Shown here one piece after another: positions 42,753-51,800 of a stretch of 64,000 nt of DNA. The notes beneath the pieces are model-generated. The model worked only from the letters and a program-made list of their open reading frames with translations. It was not told the origin of the DNA and made no database searches. The stretch's first letter is position 1. Each line of letters opens with the position of its first letter. Position numbers and translations under genes: made by a program. The stretch is taken from assembly GCA_959019945.1 (NCBI GenBank), contig CAUEQD010000007.1, positions 37,502 to 101,501 on the forward strand. Reading direction: 5' to 3'. The stretch comes from an uncultured Collinsella sp. (GTDB lineage Bacteria; Actinomycetota; Coriobacteriia; Coriobacteriales; Coriobacteriaceae).

Positions 42753-45206
42753 ATGGCAGAGCAACTTTCGCTGTTTGGGTCGCCGGAACCGGAGGAGTCT
42801 CCGGTGCAGTCCGCTCATTCTGCCGAGCAGGTCAAGCCCGATCCTGCACCTGAGCCCGTTACCGCCTACGCGAGCGTGGTCCTCGACATCCCCACGCGCG
42901 CTTTATCTGAGCCATTTGCCTACGGCATCCCACAATCCCTTGCCAACGAAGCCCAGGTCGGCTCCACGGTCCTGGTTCACTTTGGTAACCGTGCGGCCGC
43001 GGGCTACATCGTCGATATCGCGCCTGAGCTTGGCGACCTGCAAGGCAATAATGTTCTCGACCCGGCGCGCATCAAGCCCATCGAGGCCATCCTCAGCAAA
43101 CCGCTCTTTACCGCCGAGGCAGCTCGTATCGCGCGCTGGATGAGCCGCGAGTACGTCGCGACGCTTTCCGAGTGCCTGCGCTTATTCCTGCCGCCGGGAG
43201 GCAGCCCGCGCGTGGTCAAAGGCGGTGACGGTGTATGGTCGGTTGAGCGCCCCGCCGTCAAGCCCATCCAAAACCGATGGGTCATGCTCACGCCCGAGGG
43301 CTTTGACTATACGCCACCTAAAACAGCGGTCCGCCAGCGCCAGCTTATCGAGGCGCTCCAATGCGGTCCGGTTACGACGCGCGACCTCAACCTGCTTTAC
43401 AACAGCATGTCGGCGACTATCAAGGCGCTCGAAAAGCGAGGCGTCGTGGTGGTGGAAGAGCGCCGCGCCTGGCGTGGCTGCGGCGAGCAGACCACGCTGT
43501 CCTCGGCAAGCGGCAAGGCGCCGGTCTCCCTTACCAACGGCCAGCAACAGGCACTCGCTCAGATCGAGCGCGCCCGCCTTGACGCTCATGGCGACGTGGT
43601 GCTGGTCGACGGCGTCACCGGCTCCGGCAAAACTGAGGTTTACCTCTCCGCCATCGAGCGCGTCCTTGCGGCCGGTCGCTCGGCCTGCGTGCTGGTGCCC
43701 GAGATCTCGCTGACGGCCCAGACCGTCGGCCGCTTCCGTTCGCGCTTTGGCGAGACGGTCGCCGTGTTCCATTCGCGGCTTTCGGCTGGCGAGCGCCTGG
43801 ACCAGTGGGACATGGTTGCCAGCGGTGCCGCCCGCGTTGTCGTCGGTGCACGTTCGGCGCTCTTTTGCCCGCTCAGCGACTTGGGCCTCATCATCATCGA
43901 CGAGGAGCACGAGACCAGTTACAAACAAGGCTCCAGCCCGCGCTACCACGCGCGCGAGGTAGCGGCCGAGATGGCGCGGCGCTACCGCTGCCCGCTCGTG
44001 TTGGGCTCCGCCACGCCTTCTGCCGAGGCCCTCGACCGCTGCCGTCGTGGCACGTATAACGGTTCCACTTGGACGCGTGTCGAGATGCCCGAGCGCCCGG
44101 GACACGCCGTGCTGCCCACGGTCCGCATCGCCGACCTGCGCCGTGAGTTTTCTCACGGCAGCCGCTCCATGTTCTCAAAACCCTTGATGGATGGCTTGGA
44201 GCGTGTTGTCGAGCGCCGCGAGAAGGCCGTGCTGCTGCATAACCGCCGTGGCTTTGCGCCGTTTTTGATGTGCCGCGAGTGCGGCTGCGTTCCCACCTGC
44301 AACCACTGCTCTACCGCGCTTACGTATCACGAGCGCACGCACACGCTGCAATGTCACACATGCGGATCCTCCTGGCGCGTGCAGCCGTATCCCGCGCCCA
44401 CGAGTCGTTGCCCCAAATGTGGCAGTCGCTACCTGGCAAAAATGGGACTTGGCACTCAGCAGATCGAGGACGCACTGCACCAGATGCTTCCCGAGGACGT
44501 CGCCATTATTCGCATGGATGCCGATTCCACGCGCGGCAAGGATGCGCACAAAAAGCTGCTCGAGCAGTTCGATGCGGCGGATTGCGCCGTGTTGCTGGGC
44601 ACCCAAATGATCGCAAAAGGTCTCGATTTTCCCGAGGTCACGCTCGTGGGCGTGGTCAATGCCGACTTCGCCCTCAAGCTGCCGGACTTCCGCGCAGGAG
44701 AGCGCGCCTACGATTTGCTGGAGCAGGTGGCGGGCCGTGCCGGTCGCGGCGATCGCCCCGGCGAGGTGATCATCCAGACCTACCTGCCCGAGGATCCGGT
44801 CATTCGCGCCGTCGCCGAGCACGATCGTTCGATCTTTACCGACTACGACCTGGACCAGCGTCGCGACGCCCTATATCCGCCGTTCGTGCGCCTAGTTAAC
44901 ATTTTGGTATGGTCGGCGAACCGAGACGACGCGCAAGACTACATCGGGCGCATCGCAAAGCTCCTTAAGCGCCGCTGGCACGCCGCCGCCCCTGATTTTT
45001 TGCGGGCGGGGAGTGTCGTGCCGCAGGTGCTAGGCCCGGCTTCGTGTGTAATCGAGAGAGCCAAGGACCGTTACCGCTTCCATCTGCTTGTAAAGTCGCC
45101 GGTAGGGTACCATGTCTCTGACGATATCGACGCCTGCCTCAAAGAGGCGGGCTCCGTGCGCGGCGTGAGCGTGAGCGTTGACGTCGACGCCTATGATTTG
45201 ATGTAA
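42753..45206 (+). CDS. priA: Primosomal replication-restart helicase
   Basis: PriA recognises stalled forks and reloads the replisome. The ATG at 42753 follows AGGAGGTG, giving 817 residues. Residues 1-30 are acidic and variable, then the 3'BD domain begins with ASVVLDIPTRALSEPFAY. The helicase core has Walker A DGVTGSGKTEVYL, the DEEH box IIDEEHETSYKQ, and SATPSAEAL. A zinc region has paired cysteines (MCRECGCVPTCNHC, CHTCGSSW, CPKCGS). The C-terminal helicase half ends with GRAGRGDRPGEVIIQTY. It is followed closely by def. Confidence 0.97.
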   Translation: MAEQLSLFGSPEPEESPVQSAHSAEQVKPDPAPEPVTAYASVVLDIPTRALSEPFAYGIPQSLANEAQVGSTVLVHFGNRAAAGYIVDIAPELGDLQGNNVLDPARIKPIEAILSKPLFTAEAARIARWMSREYVATLSECLRLFLPPGGSPRVVKGGDGVWSVERPAVKPIQNRWVMLTPEGFDYTPPKTAVRQRQLIEALQCGPVTTRDLNLLYNSMSATIKALEKRGVVVVEERRAWRGCGEQTTLSSASGKAPVSLTNGQQQALAQIERARLDAHGDVVLVDGVTGSGKTEVYLSAIERVLAAGRSACVLVPEISLTAQTVGRFRSRFGETVAVFHSRLSAGERLDQWDMVASGAARVVVGARSALFCPLSDLGLIIIDEEHETSYKQGSSPRYHAREVAAEMARRYRCPLVLGSATPSAEALDRCRRGTYNGSTWTRVEMPERPGHAVLPTVRIADLRREFSHGSRSMFSKPLMDGLERVVERREKAVLLHNRRGFAPFLMCRECGCVPTCNHCSTALTYHERTHTLQCHTCGSSWRVQPYPAPTSRCPKCGSRYLAKMGLGTQQIEDALHQMLPEDVAIIRMDADSTRGKDAHKKLLEQFDAADCAVLLGTQMIAKGLDFPEVTLVGVVNADFALKLPDFRAGERAYDLLEQVAGRAGRGDRPGEVIIQTYLPEDPVIRAVAEHDRSIFTDYDLDQRRDALYPPFVRLVNILVWSANRDDAQDYIGRIAKLLKRRWHAAAPDFLRAGSVVPQVLGPASCVIERAKDRYRFHLLVKSPVGYHVSDDIDACLKEAGSVRGVSVSVDVDAYDLM

Positions 45207-45224
45207 CAAACCGAAAGGATGGCC

Positions 45225-45761
45225 ATGGAAGCCAACGGAATCGTACTGTCGCCCGACCCTCGTCTGCGCCAGGAGTGCGCCGTCATCGAGGAGATTACCC
45301 CAGCGATCGAGGCGCTTGCCGAGAAGATGAAGAAGATGATGTTCGACAACGGCGGCTGCGGCCTGGCTGCTCCGCAGATCGGCGAGCTCATCCAGCTCGT
45401 CACCATCGACTGCGACTACAGCGACAAGAATGATTATGATCCGTACGTGCTCATCAATCCCGTTATTGTTGAGCAGAGTGACCATCTGGTGCCGTTTAGC
45501 GAGGGCTGCCTGTCCATTCCCGGCATTAGCTGCGAGATCGAGCGTCCCGATCACGTTGTCGTCGAGGCGTACGACCTGGATGCCAACCTGATTCGCTATG
45601 AGGCCACAGGCGACCTGTTCTGCGTGTGCCTACAGCACGAGATCGATCACCTGCACGGCAACACCATGTTCGAGCGACTGAAGCCCATGCAGAGGCTCAA
45701 GGCCGTCAAGGAGTACCAGGACGCCCTGGCCCGCGGCGCTCGACCGGGCGAGACGGAGTAG
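45225..45761 (+). CDS. def: Peptide deformylase
   Basis: Def removes the formyl group from nascent proteins and needs a metal. I chose the ATG at 45225, six bases after AAAGG. The in-frame ATG at 45219 touches that site. It has 178 residues. The three family motifs are GCGLAAPQIG, EGCLSIPG (metal cysteine) and QHEIDHLHG (two metal histidines). It lies between priA and fmt, the usual def-fmt-rsmB cluster, although a palindrome and a terminator separate it from fmt. Confidence 0.96.
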   Translation: MEANGIVLSPDPRLRQECAVIEEITPAIEALAEKMKKMMFDNGGCGLAAPQIGELIQLVTIDCDYSDKNDYDPYVLINPVIVEQSDHLVPFSEGCLSIPGISCEIERPDHVVVEAYDLDANLIRYEATGDLFCVCLQHEIDHLHGNTMFERLKPMQRLKAVKEYQDALARGARPGETE

Positions 45762-45769
45762 GTCCCACC

Positions 45770-45871
45770 GTCCCCGGTGCTGAGCGCCCACATATCATCC
45801 CGTGCTCAAACATTCTCGCTGCGCTGCGAAACTGCGCGCGGGATGATATGTGGGCGCTCAGCACCGGGGAC
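45770..45871. repeat. 33-bp-arm palindrome containing GGGGACAG, copy 2
   Basis: Perfect 33-base arms (45770-45802 and 45839-45871) contain GGTGCTGAGCGCCCACATAT and its complement, with a 36-base loop. The right end reads CACCGGGGACAG, matching the GGGGACAG of the element at 41010. The arm sequences are otherwise different. Confidence 0.85.
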
Positions 45872-45945
45872 AGCGTTGTTCTGGCTCGGTTCGCCCGGGT
45901 GCCGTTGGGCCAGGGAGGGACGTCTTCGCTGATAATTGCTTTGCT

Positions 45946-45981
45946 GAAAGAGCTGCTTTTATTGCGGCTCTTTCTTTGGTT
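45946..45981 (+). terminator. Terminator between def and fmt
   Basis: GAAAGAGC (45946-45953) pairs with GCTCTTTC (45967-45974), followed by TTTGGTTTTG. Confidence 0.6.
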
Positions 45982-46088
45982 TTGGGTATATTTGTTCTTG
46001 TTGAATTGTTATTGCGGATGGGCCGGGTACTTGGCTTTCCGCTGTTATTTGTAGCCGTCTCGGCTTTGGTTGAGGGGAGACGTCCTTT

Positions 46089-47009
46089 ATGCGTATTGTG
46101 TTTATGGGTACGCCCGATTTTGCTGTGCCTTCGCTGACTTCGCTTGTTGAGGCTGGTAACGAGATTGCGCTTGTTGTTACTCGTCCTGATGCTGTTCGTG
46201 GGCGTGGTAAGAAACTTGAGCCGTCTCCTGTTAAGGCCAAGGCGCTTGAGCTGGGGTTGCCGGTTATTGAGGCTAATCGTATGACGCCTGAGGTCGTTGA
46301 GGCACTTCAGGCTGCCCAAGCTGACATTTTCTGTGTGGCTGCCTATGGCTGCATTTTGCCTGATGAGGTGCTGCATATGGCGCCGTTTGGTATTGTGAAT
46401 GTTCATGCGTCTTTGCTGCCTCGTTGGCGGGGGGCTGCTCCTATTCAGCGTGCCATTCTTGCTGGTGATGAGGTTGCTGGCGTTTCTATCATGCGCATCG
46501 GGCATGGCGTGGATACCGGTGCTTATTGTGCCCAGGCTTCCACGTCGGTTTCCGGTAAGCATGTTGAGGCGCTGACCATGGAGCTTGGTGAGCTTGGCGG
46601 CAAACTGCTTGCCGATACGCTTCCTTCTCTTGCCGATGGCACCGCCGCGTGGACTGAGCAGGATGAGTCGCTCGTCACTCATGCTGCCAAGATTTCCAAG
46701 CTGGAGATGCGTCTGGATCCGCAGATGGCTGCGCTCGATTGCGTGCGTCATGTGCTCGCTTCGTCCGATACTGCGCCTGCTCGTTGCGTGATTGCCGGCA
46801 AGACCGTGCGCGTGCTCGATGCTGCGCCGGCTGATGTGTCGCTTGGCGAGGGTCAGGTTCTCGTTAAGGCCAAACGTGTTTACCTTGGCCTATCCGATGG
46901 CTCGGTTGAGTTGCTCGAGGTTAAGCCCGATGGCAAACGTGCTATGGCCGCATCTGCTTGGGCTGCTGGCCTGCAGGGTGCCGATCTTATCTGGGGTGTT
47001 TTGTCATGA
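46089..47009 (+). CDS. fmt: Methionyl-tRNA formyltransferase
   Basis: Fmt formylates initiator Met-tRNA using formyl-tetrahydrofolate. It has 306 residues. The N-terminal IVFMGTPDFAVPSL, the folate-enzyme region with GIVNVHASLLPRWRGAAPIQ, and the HGVDTGAYCAQ stretch are typical. Third codon positions in the first two thirds are rich in T (GTT, GCT, CGT), unlike the C- and G-ending codons of def and gltX. The stop overlaps the rsmB start (ATGA). Confidence 0.96.
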   Translation: MRIVFMGTPDFAVPSLTSLVEAGNEIALVVTRPDAVRGRGKKLEPSPVKAKALELGLPVIEANRMTPEVVEALQAAQADIFCVAAYGCILPDEVLHMAPFGIVNVHASLLPRWRGAAPIQRAILAGDEVAGVSIMRIGHGVDTGAYCAQASTSVSGKHVEALTMELGELGGKLLADTLPSLADGTAAWTEQDESLVTHAAKISKLEMRLDPQMAALDCVRHVLASSDTAPARCVIAGKTVRVLDAAPADVSLGEGQVLVKAKRVYLGLSDGSVELLEVKPDGKRAMAASAWAAGLQGADLIWGVLS

Positions 47010-48406
47010 GCAAGCTGTCTCCCGCGCGCAAGCTTGCGCTCGATGTGCTGATGGAGGCCGATCGCCGCGGTATGTATGCGCGCGACGTGCTGTCCTCTCG
47101 CGCATCGGCCAAGGCTATTGACCAGCGCGATTCCGCTTTTGCCGCCCGCTTGGCGCTGGGCGTGGCCGCCACGCAGGGTATTTTGGACGAGTTGCTCGAT
47201 CAGTTTCTCGATAAGCCCAAAAAGGTTGCGCCGCGCGTTCGCATGGCGCTTCGTATCTCGGCCTTCGAGATGCTCTACCTGCATACGCCTGGCCGCGTTG
47301 CCGTAAGTCAGGGTGTTGAGCTGGTTCGCTGCGGTGCTAAGTCCGCCGCTGGCTTGGCCAATGCCGTGCTGCATAAGGTCGCGGACAACGTTGAGGACTT
47401 TGCTACTGCGTCCGATGTGGATGAGTCTGAGCGACGCTTGGTCCGTCTGTCGCGCCTGATGGGGCTGCCGCGTTGGCTGTGCGCTCGTATTATGGCGTCG
47501 TTTGACACGCCTGAGGGTGCGCTTAACTTTGCCGGCAATCTGGCCCCCGCGCCGCTCGCCCTGCACGAGAATGCCTTTGCAACCAAACTCGATCCGTACA
47601 TTTCGCAGCTTGTGGCACCCGTGTTTCCGGGCTGCCATGCGCCGGTCGATGCTCAGGTTACGGTTGCGTCCGGCGTGTTTGAGTGCGCTGCTGCCGTTGC
47701 CTCGGACCTTAACGCCCAGCTCATCGCCACTGCGGCAACGCGTCCCGGGCGATGCCTGGAGATTGGTGCCGGCCGCGGCACCAAGACCTATGTGATGATG
47801 TGCCAGGCCAAACGTGCCGGGTACGAGCGCCAGCATACCGCGCTCGACCTGCATGACCGAAAGTGCGACCTCAATCTTGCGCGTCTTCACAAGGCCGGGA
47901 TCAAGGGCGTTCGTACCGTCTCGGGCGATGCGTGCGAGCTCGACGAGGTGCTTACGTCCTTTGATGCCATGCTTGGCGAGCCCGCCCTGTTTGACACGGT
48001 CTTTATCGATGCGCCGTGCTCGGGAACGGGTACTATGCGCCGCCACCCCGAGATTCCGTGGCGTCTGAGCGAGAATGACGTGACGACCGAGCTGCCCAAG
48101 CTACAGCTGTCGATGCTCAAAGAGGCTGCCGCACGCGTAGCTGCCGGCGGTGAGCTTATCTACGCTACCTGTTCGGTCTTTGACGAAGAGAACACACAGG
48201 TCGTGGATGCTTTCTTGGCCTCTGCCGAGGGTGAGGGCTTTGCCGTGGCGCCGCTCAGCGAAGCCCAGATTTTGCAACTCCCCGAATACGATCACGCCAA
48301 GAGCCTCGTCACCCTGCGCCAAAACGACCGAGGCTTCTTCCAAAGCGTCCCCGTAAACGCAGATTCCTACGACGGCCACTTCTGCGCCAGACTGGTCCAC
48401 AAGTAA
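47006..48406 (+). CDS. rsmB: 16S rRNA cytosine-C5 methyltransferase
   Basis: RsmB methylates C967 of 16S rRNA. The ATG overlaps the fmt stop by four bases, giving 466 residues. The N-terminal NusB-like domain starts with ARKLALDVLMEADRRGMYA and contains ALRISAFEMLYLHT. The C-terminal Rossmann domain has LEIGAGRGTKTYVM (SAM site), the first cysteine motif DAPCSGTGTMRRHPE, and the catalytic cysteine in YATCSVFDEEN. Length and order match the Sun/RsmB family. Confidence 0.94.
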   Translation: MSKLSPARKLALDVLMEADRRGMYARDVLSSRASAKAIDQRDSAFAARLALGVAATQGILDELLDQFLDKPKKVAPRVRMALRISAFEMLYLHTPGRVAVSQGVELVRCGAKSAAGLANAVLHKVADNVEDFATASDVDESERRLVRLSRLMGLPRWLCARIMASFDTPEGALNFAGNLAPAPLALHENAFATKLDPYISQLVAPVFPGCHAPVDAQVTVASGVFECAAAVASDLNAQLIATAATRPGRCLEIGAGRGTKTYVMMCQAKRAGYERQHTALDLHDRKCDLNLARLHKAGIKGVRTVSGDACELDEVLTSFDAMLGEPALFDTVFIDAPCSGTGTMRRHPEIPWRLSENDVTTELPKLQLSMLKEAAARVAAGGELIYATCSVFDEENTQVVDAFLASAEGEGFAVAPLSEAQILQLPEYDHAKSLVTLRQNDRGFFQSVPVNADSYDGHFCARLVHK

Positions 48407-48410
48407 TGAC

Positions 48411-48481
48411 TAAGTTGCGGTGAAATAGGGATTGAATAGCGGCTTCTGCCCGCCAAACAGTCCTTATTTCACCGCAACTCA
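48411..48481. repeat. 24/23/24 palindromic element, copy C
   Basis: The arms TAAGTTGCGGTGAAATAGGG (left) and CCTTATTTCACCGCAACTCA (right) start five bases after the rsmB stop. Again the arms are about 24 bases and the loop 23. It may affect the 3' end of the rsmB message. Confidence 0.85.
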
Positions 48482-48500
48482 TAGTGATGCCTGGGTAGCT

Positions 48501-48539
48501 AAAGAAACAGCCCCGCGATTGGTGTTGGTCGCGGGGCTG
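48501..48539 (-). terminator. Terminator of the zinc-ribbon gene
   Basis: CAGCCCCGCGA and TCGCGGGGCTG are perfect arms around a 10-base loop and are followed on the minus strand by TTTCTTT. Confidence 0.85.
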
Positions 48540-48547
48540 CTTGGTTC

Positions 48548-48784
48548 CTAGTGGCTATGCGGGCAGTTGGCGCAGCAGCCGCTGGTGGCGCTGGTGCTGG
48601 AGCCACCGCTTCGCTGATCGGTGTTGTAGAAACCGCTGCCCTCAAATTTAATGCCGCTGGCCGAGAACGTCTTGGCGGCCGGAGCGCCGCAGTTGGGGCA
48701 CACGACCTCGGGAGTCTCGGACATAGGATGCTCGACCTCAAACACGTTGCCGCAGCTCGAGCACTTGTAATCGTAGCGCGCCAT
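48548..48784 (-). CDS. FmdB-family zinc-ribbon protein
   Basis: This is a small 78-residue putative regulatory or RNA/DNA-binding protein of the CxxC_CXXC_SSSS family. The N-terminal ribbon has MARYDYKCSSCGNVFEV and VVCPNCGAPA, two CxxC pairs for one zinc. A Ser/Gly-rich tail ends with a second Cys/His cluster, GCCANCPHSH, which is not part of the core ribbon. AAAGGAAG precedes the start on the minus strand. Its function is unknown. Confidence 0.85.
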   Translation of the reverse strand: MARYDYKCSSCGNVFEVEHPMSETPEVVCPNCGAPAAKTFSASGIKFEGSGFYNTDQRSGGSSTSATSGCCANCPHSH

Positions 48785-48802
48785 AATACTTCCTTTTCAG
48801 CA

Positions 48803-48828
48803 CAAAGCGGGCAGATTACTCTGCCCGC
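48803..48828 (-). terminator. Terminator of the GH13-GH77 gene
   Basis: GCGGGCAG and CTGCCCGC form an 8-base stem with a 6-base loop, followed on the minus strand by TTTG. It lies between the fusion gene and the zinc-ribbon gene. Confidence 0.65.
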
Positions 48829-48872
48829 AAAAATTCAAACGTCTGTAACTGTACCCTATATCGGGGGTTTTA

Positions 48873-51800
48873 TCACGCTTCGCCCCAGAATCTATGGTTG
48901 TTGCGCAGGAGCTGTGCGGTTTTGTTCTCGGCGGCGGCAATGTCCGCCTCGTCAGCCTGCCAGGTCCAGTTGCCCGTGGCCACCCCCGGAACGTTCATGC
49001 GTGCGTCGTCGCCAAGCCCCAGGACATCCTGCAGTGGCATCATCACCAGGGGAGCGTCGCTTGCCAGCGCGTCGCTCATCAGCTTGGCCGCCAGCTCAGC
49101 ACCGCTCGGTTCATCGCCGCCCGCAAAGGAACGCGTGCACCAACCGGCCAGCGTCGACGTATCGTGTGTCGAGGTGTACAGGATCTTGCCTGGCGTGGGA
49201 TGAATCCCGTTGCGCACGTCGTAGTCGCTAAACTCCAGCACGTCCATGCCGGGGAATCCGCAAGTCGAAGCCATGGCGCGAACGCCGGGCGTCAGGTAGC
49301 CCAGGTCCTCGGCGATAAAGTTGAGCGGCCCCAGCTCGTCATAGGCGGTCTGGAACAGGTCCTTGCCCGGGCCTGCCAGCCAACGCCCTTCGGCGCAAGC
49401 CTTGCCAGCGGGGATACTGAAGTAGCCGTGGAAGCCCAGGAAGTGATCCAGACGCACGCGGTCGTAGAGCGAGAACGCACGACGTAGGCGATCCATCCAC
49501 CAGCTATAGCCGTTCTGCTTCATGTGGTCCCAGCGGAACGTCGGGTTGCCCCACACCTGACCCTCGGGCGCAAAGTTGTCGGGCGGCGCACCGGAGATCT
49601 CGATTGCCTTGCCGGTATCGGATAGCCAGAAGTTCTCGGGTTCGCTCCACGCATCTGCCGAATCGTCGGACACGTACATAGGAATATCGCCGATGACCTC
49701 GATGCCCCTCTTGTGCGCGTAGTTCATGAGCTCGCACCAGGCTAGGTCAAAGCGGTACTGCATGTACGCCTGCAGCTCTGCCTCATCGTGGAAACGCTTG
49801 TCGTCAATCAGGTGCTCGTTGTAGCGCGCGACATCCGCCGGCCAATCGTGGCGCGACTCGCCCTCAAAGTACTTCTTAACGGCCATGTAGACGCAGTACT
49901 TCTCGAGCCAATCGGCGTTGCGATGTTTAAACGCGGTGTAGAGCGGATCGGCATCTTCGCCGCCACGGGCCTTCCAAGTCTCAAAGTCGGCCGCCAGCTC
50001 CTCTTGGCTCTCGGGCAGCAGGTCAATATTGCCCGCAAAGGCCGAAGGCCCGGCGTAAGGGGAGCGGAAGAAGTCCGTTGGGTTGACAGGCAGGACCTGC
50101 CAGTAGCGCATGCCCATAGCGGACAGGTGGTCGATAAAGCGACGCGTGGGTGCGCCGATCGTGCCGGGCTTGCCGTCATCGGTCGGTACCGAGGTGATAT
50201 GGCACACAACGCCCGCGCCGTGATCGAGCGGCTCCTGCAGGCGCTGCTCGGCATGGTGATAGATGATCGACGAGCCCAGGGGATACAAATCGAGCGTGAC
50301 CGTGCCGTTGTGGATCTCGCATTCGTGTCCGCTGATCACGTCACTCGCGCATTCGCCGAGCGCCGGAATCGTCACCCGGTGTGAATTGCGCAGGCTGCGG
50401 TTGATGATAACGGTCGCAGACTCGCCGTCCTTGCCCGTACGGTTGTAGGCCAGCACCTCGTCATTGAGCGCGAAGGCCATGATCTCGCCGTCGATCATAA
50501 ACGGCAGCGCGCGGCGCACAGCAGATGCGTTCTTGACGATCGCGAACGTATCGAAGTCGTGCAGGTTTTCCTTGGTCGGCATGGTGCGGCGATTGCCCGG
50601 ATCGGTGAGACCCTCCAAGCCGTATTCGTCACCGTAATAGATTGAGGGAACGCCCGGGAAGGTCATCTGCATGAGCGTCGCGAGCCAAAAGCGGCTCTTG
50701 GCCAGGCCCATCGCGTTCTCGTCCAGACGCCATTTACTGCGCTCGCACTCGGGCAGCTGGGACTCGTCGGGGCCGCCGCCGAGCACCGATATAATGCGCG
50801 GACGGTCGTGGCTCGACAGCAGGTTGAGCGCGCAAGACAGGGCCTCACGCGGATAGTTCTCGCGTAGGGTCTCGATATCCTCGGCAGCTTGGTAGGCGTT
50901 TTTGTAGCCCATCAAAAAGCCGATGACCATGTCGCGGAAGGGGTAATCCATGGCCGAGTCGAGCTCGGAGCCTTGCAGATAACGACGCAGATGGCCGTAG
51001 CTTATCTTGTTGGATGCGTCTTCCCAGACCTCGCCGAGCAGCAGTGCATCGGGCTTCTCGGCGAGCACGGCCCTTTTAATCTCGGTCAGGAAGTCATCGG
51101 AAAGCTCGTCGGCCACGTCTAGGCGCCAGCCATGAGCGCCGGCACGTAGCCATTTACGGATCACGCCGTCCTTGCCCAAGAGCCGCTCGCGTACCAGTTC
51201 GGAGCTCTCATTAATGGCGGGCATATTGCCCACGCCCCACCAACAGTCGTATGAGCCGTCCTCGTGGAAATAAAACGCATCGCGCCACGGCGAATCCTCG
51301 CTCTGCCACGCGCCCACGCCGGGGTAGTTGCCGTAGCGGTTGAAGTAGATCGAATCGTCGCCCGTGTGGTTGAACACACCGTCCAGAATGATGGAAATGC
51401 CCAGCTTCTCGGCCGCCTCGCACAGCTCGGTAAAGTCCTGCTCGGTGCCCAGAATCGGATCGATCTTGGTGTAATCGGCGGTGTCGTAGCGGTGGTTGCT
51501 CGCGGCTTCAAAAATTGGGTTGAGGTAGATGGCTGTAAAGCCCAGCTCGGCGATGCGAGGCAGGTCTTCCTGAATACCCTTGAGCGATCCGCCGTAGAAG
51601 TCCCAGGTCTTGATGGAGCCGTCCTCGGCGCGCTCGTACACAGGCGGTTCGTTCCAGTCCTCGACCATGCGGCGCTGAATGCCCTTACGCGGTTTTTCGA
51701 CCTCGGCCAGTGTGCGCTCGCGCCAGTGCTCGTCGCGGGCATAGCGATCGGGGAAGATCTGGTAGACCATACCGCGCTCGTACCAGGTGGGACGGTTCTC

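Larger units (their letters stand above)
45762..46088. other. Non-coding gap between def and fmt
   Basis: This 327-base gap holds a 33-bp-arm palindrome (45770-45871), a terminator-like hairpin (45946-45981), and a T-rich stretch just before fmt. No gene was recognised. A GGGGAG site at 46075-46080 precedes the fmt start. Confidence 0.55.

Noticed and set aside
42753..45206. Replication origin near priA
   Set aside because: No dnaA, DnaA-box cluster or AT-rich unwinding region is visible. priA is not an origin marker.
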